From: Paramylibacter ulvae
Lineage (GTDB): Bacteria; Pseudomonadota; Alphaproteobacteria; Rhodobacterales; Rhodobacteraceae
Assembly: GCF_014652655.1 (NCBI RefSeq)
Contig: NZ_BMZF01000009.1
Span: 1 to 64,000, forward strand
Length of the DNA stretch: 64,000 nucleotides
Direction: 5' to 3'
Both the position numbers and the translations under genes were made by a program. The notes below the pieces were generated by a model. That model was not told where the DNA came from. It saw nothing but the letters and a program-made list of their open reading frames with translations, and ran no database searches. Positions 61,296-64,000 of this stretch are shown here, piece after piece (the first letter of the stretch is position 1; each line of letters opens with the position of its first letter).

Positions 61296-64000
61296 TTATA
61301 AAAGTTCTTCGATGCGTGCGCGTGCGCTGTTGGATTTTGGCGTCCAAAGCCCACGATCAATTGCTTCTTGTAAACGCTCTGCCATTTCACGAAGTGCGGC
61401 TGGATTGGCATCGTGGATAAATTCGCGTGTATCGTCGTCGCCGATAAATGCGGCTTCGACCAAATCAAAATGGTGATTTTTTACCGCACCTGTTGTTGCG
61501 GCAAAGGCGAAGAGATAATCCAGCGTTGCCGCCATTTCAAACGCCCCTTTGTACCCGTGGCGTTTCACGCCATCGATCCATTTGGGGTTTACAACTCGGC
61601 TGCGCACCACACGCCCGATTTCATCATCCAACGTGCGAATGACGGGGCGTTCGGGGCGCGAATGATCATTGTGATAAATTGGGCGATCGACGCCTTGCAG
61701 GGTGGATACCGCCGCCGCCGCACCACCTTCGAATTGATAATAGTCGTCACTATCCAAAATATCATGTTCGCGGTTGTCTTGGTTTTGCACAACGGCATCA
61801 ACCTGTGACAGTCGGTTTTCCAAGGCGCCGCGTGCACGCACACCATCGCCCTTTGCGCCATAAGCATACCCGCCCCATTCCAGATAAGCATTGGCCAAAT
61901 CGCCCTTATCCGCCCAAAGACGTTCATCGATCATTGCCTGCAAGCCAGCACCATATGCGCCTGGTTTTGACCCAAACACGCGAAATGCGGCTTCTGCTGA
62001 GTTTTCAGATTTCAATTGCGCGGCGGCAGGGTTCATATCAACGGATTCATCCAATGCCATCACGGCGCGCGCTGCGGAATCCACCAGCGCCATTTGTTGG
62101 GGAAATGCATCGCGGAAAAAACCAGATACGCGCAATGTAACATCAACACGCGGGCGGCCAAGCGCAGTGATCGGAATAATCTCAAATCCCGTCACACGGC
62201 GGTTCGCGCTGTCCCATTTTGGTTTCACACCCATCAACGCCAGTGCCTGTGCAATATCATCACCACCGGTGCGCATATTTGCGGTGCCCCATGCCGTGAG
62301 CAACATTGCACGCGGCCAATCACCGTGATCTTGCAGATGGCGTTCGATCAACAGATTGGCAGATTTCCAGCCCAATTTCCAGGCGGTGGGGGTTGGCACT
62401 GCACGGCTATCAACGCTGAAAAAATTGCGACCAGTTGGCAAGACATCCAATCGTCCACGCGTTGGTGCGCCCGATGGGGCAGGTGGTACAAATTCACCGC
62501 GAACCCCTGTGAGCAATCCGTCCAGTTCGTTTGGACCACATGATTGCACAATTGGAAAAACAGATTTTTGCGCCAATTCCAAAACGGCGTTGGTTCGTGG
62601 CCAGTCTCCAACGGGTTGACCATCCAGCAATGCAGAGGCTAACAATTCCAATCGCTCCACGGTGTCACCATGTGTTCGCCACGTATCATCGTTAACATTT
62701 GCCAAAACATCGGGGCGTTCACCCGTCCACGGTTTTGCCATTTCACAATCCAACGGATCGAAACCCAGGCCCAGATCAATCGCCAATGCACGTTGCAAAC
62801 TGGCGTCTGCACCAATGCCATCACCGCGTGGGATGCGCAACAATGCCTGTATCAAATCGCGTTCAAGGCGACCTGTTGGGGATTGTCCAAAAATATGCAA
62901 ACCATCCCTGATTTGCGCTTCCTTTAGATCACATAAATATTCATCCAGCTTGGCCAGATCGGTTTCTTCGTCTGTCCCCTTCATGCCGACGTCATCACCG
63001 ATGCCCGTGCTTGATGTTAGGGATAATATCTCTTTGCGGATGTGTTCAATACGGCGTGGGTCAACACCCGCGGCCTCGTAATATTCGTCAACCAATGCTT
63101 CCAAGTCACGCAGCGGCCCGTATGTTTCCGCACGCGTCAGGGGTGGTGTCAGGTGATCAATTATCACTGCACTTGAGCGCCGCTTGGCCTGTGTTCCTTC
63201 GCCCGGATCATTGACGATAAATGGATAAAGATGTGGGATTGGTCCCAATATCGCCTCTGGCCAACACTCATCGGATAACGCCACGGCCTTGCCCGGCAGC
63301 CATTCCAAATTACCGTGCTTGCCCATGTGAACAATGGCATTGGTTTGAAATTGATTTCGCAGCCAGAAATAGAACGCAAGATAGTTATGTGGCGGGACAA
63401 GATCGGGCGCGTGATAAGTATCCTTGGGGTCGATATTATATCCACGCGCGGGCTGGATTCCGACAACGGCATTGCCATATTGCAAGATTGATAGTGCAAA
63501 GCCATCACTGCCAACAAACGGATCATCGGCGGGTGCGCCCCAGCGATCATTGATTTGATCCCGCAATGCCAATGGCAGCGTGGCAAATGCCGATTCATAA
63601 TCTGCCAACGATAATCGCTGTCCACCCGTTCGGTTCGCGCGATCTGTCAGCCAGTTTGTCGGCCCTGATGTAATCTGCGTCATCAACGCTGCGCTGTCGG
63701 CGGGTATTTCGGTGACGTTTATACCATCCGCTGCCAACGCATTCAAAACATGTACGGTGGCTGCGGGTGTATCCAGCCCAACACCATTTGCCAAACGCCC
63801 ATCTTTGTTTGGGTAATTCGCCAAGATCAGCGCGACCTTTTTATCCACTGCTGGCGTGTTGCGCAGACGTGCCCAATGTGCCGCCAAATCCGCAACAAAT
63901 TCCACGCGATCACCGCGTGCGCGATAACTGGCGATGGGACATTGTGTTGCTTCGTCAAAAAATGCTTCGCCCTTGAATGATATCGCACGTGATAGGATGC
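61296..64000 (-). CDS. cobN: Cobaltochelatase subunit CobN (5' end outside window)
   Basis: The frame stays open through the right edge, so about 900 C-terminal residues of CobN (full length about 1250) are seen. VALILANYPNKDGRLANGVGLDTP, ANAIVHMGKHGNLEWLPGKA-type text (IVHMGKHGNLEWLPGKAVAL), and GTANMRTGGDDIAQALALMG identify it. CobN with CobS and CobT inserts cobalt into hydrogenobyrinic a,c-diamide in the aerobic B12 route, and is an ATP-dependent cytosolic enzyme. cobO follows after 70 bases, in the classical cobW-cobN-cobO order. A cobalamin riboswitch, if present, would be upstream and beyond this window. Confidence 0.96.
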   Translation of the reverse strand, partial: ILSRAISFKGEAFFDEATQCPIASYRARGDRVEFVADLAAHWARLRNTPAVDKKVALILANYPNKDGRLANGVGLDTPAATVHVLNALAADGINVTEIPADSAALMTQITSGPTNWLTDRANRTGGQRLSLADYESAFATLPLALRDQINDRWGAPADDPFVGSDGFALSILQYGNAVVGIQPARGYNIDPKDTYHAPDLVPPHNYLAFYFWLRNQFQTNAIVHMGKHGNLEWLPGKAVALSDECWPEAILGPIPHLYPFIVNDPGEGTQAKRRSSAVIIDHLTPPLTRAETYGPLRDLEALVDEYYEAAGVDPRRIEHIRKEILSLTSSTGIGDDVGMKGTDEETDLAKLDEYLCDLKEAQIRDGLHIFGQSPTGRLERDLIQALLRIPRGDGIGADASLQRALAIDLGLGFDPLDCEMAKPWTGERPDVLANVNDDTWRTHGDTVERLELLASALLDGQPVGDWPRTNAVLELAQKSVFPIVQSCGPNELDGLLTGVRGEFVPPAPSGAPTRGRLDVLPTGRNFFSVDSRAVPTPTAWKLGWKSANLLIERHLQDHGDWPRAMLLTAWGTANMRTGGDDIAQALALMGVKPKWDSANRRVTGFEIIPITALGRPRVDVTLRVSGFFRDAFPQQMALVDSAARAVMALDESVDMNPAAAQLKSENSAEAAFRVFGSKPGAYGAGLQAMIDERLWADKGDLANAYLEWGGYAYGAKGDGVRARGALENRLSQVDAVVQNQDNREHDILDSDDYYQFEGGAAAAVSTLQGVDRPIYHNDHSRPERPVIRTLDDEIGRVVRSRVVNPKWIDGVKRHGYKGAFEMAATLDYLFAFAATTGAVKNHHFDLVEAAFIGDDDTREFIHDANPAALREMAERLQEAIDRGLWTPKSNSARARIEELL

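Overview
The window looks like a chromosomal stretch from a marine Rhodobacterales-type alphaproteobacterium (Roseobacter group). This rests on the imuA-imuB-dnaE2 mutagenesis cassette, glnK-amtB, the aerobic cobalamin genes cobN and cobO, a dapE-DUF2064 glycosyltransferase pair, smpB next to dapA, PrtD/PrtE-type secretion genes, and tandem GcvT-fused dimethylglycine-dehydrogenase-like flavoproteins. Genes are tightly packed with many ATGA-type overlaps. I see no rRNA, tRNA, insertion sequence, prophage or CRISPR. Two genes are cut by the window edges: imuA at the left and cobN at the right.

Layout. 1-5187: SOS translesion cassette imuA'-imuB-dnaE2. 5276-8259: a DMT exporter divergent from an ArsR/SRPBCC/YCII operon, then a glycine-rich DUF533 protein. 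8298-12129 (minus): class II aldolase, RTX protein, amtB and glnK. 12383-15920: class A penicillin-binding protein converging on an mlaA-mlaC lipid-transport pair. 16114-19249: type I secretion ABC protein and adaptor. 19330-22023: RidA, GDPD, DUF482 acyltransferase and pterin dehydratase. 22065-27335: peroxiredoxin divergent from a ferredoxin reductase, then rsmD, recQ and yaaA, the last behind a perfect Irr-type palindrome. 27332-34098: CRP-type regulator divergent from an XRE-cupin regulator, which leads a GFA protein and two fused flavoprotein/GcvT genes. 34106-39369: RluA, dapE, a DUF2064 protein, and an envelope pair (helix-hairpin-helix membrane protein and repeat-bearing OmpA protein). 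39538-48878: rnr, DUF1801, MltB-type transglycosylase, zapE, MFS transporter, hybrid kinase and TSUP exporter. 48930-55601: trhO, arfB, a short-ORF/sRNA-like leader, a queuosine-precursor transporter, DUF2927, an aromatic/aspartate aminotransferase, a sulfurtransferase, smpB and dapA. 55750-64000: Slt transglycosylase, DMT exporter, FAD oxidase, FMN reductase, DUF5665, cobO and cobN.

How the genes may work together. The RTX protein lacks a signal peptide and is a natural substrate for the type I exporter 6 kb away. Both promoter regions, and that of the CRP-type regulator, carry a TCACACTTT half-site. The XRE-cupin operon looks like a methylated-amine demethylation unit with a formaldehyde-linked GFA protein. 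Peroxide and iron defence is represented by the peroxiredoxin and Irr-boxed yaaA.

The most intriguing signal is upstream of arfB. A strong intrinsic terminator ends only about 15-18 bases before the arfB start. Before it lies a short transcript unit with a very strong Shine-Dalgarno sequence, an 18-codon ORF and two CCUCC anti-Shine-Dalgarno motifs. This suggests that the ribosome-rescue gene is expressed by read-through or attenuation, or that a small RNA gene abuts it. All assignments come from reading the sequence; no database or folding program was run.
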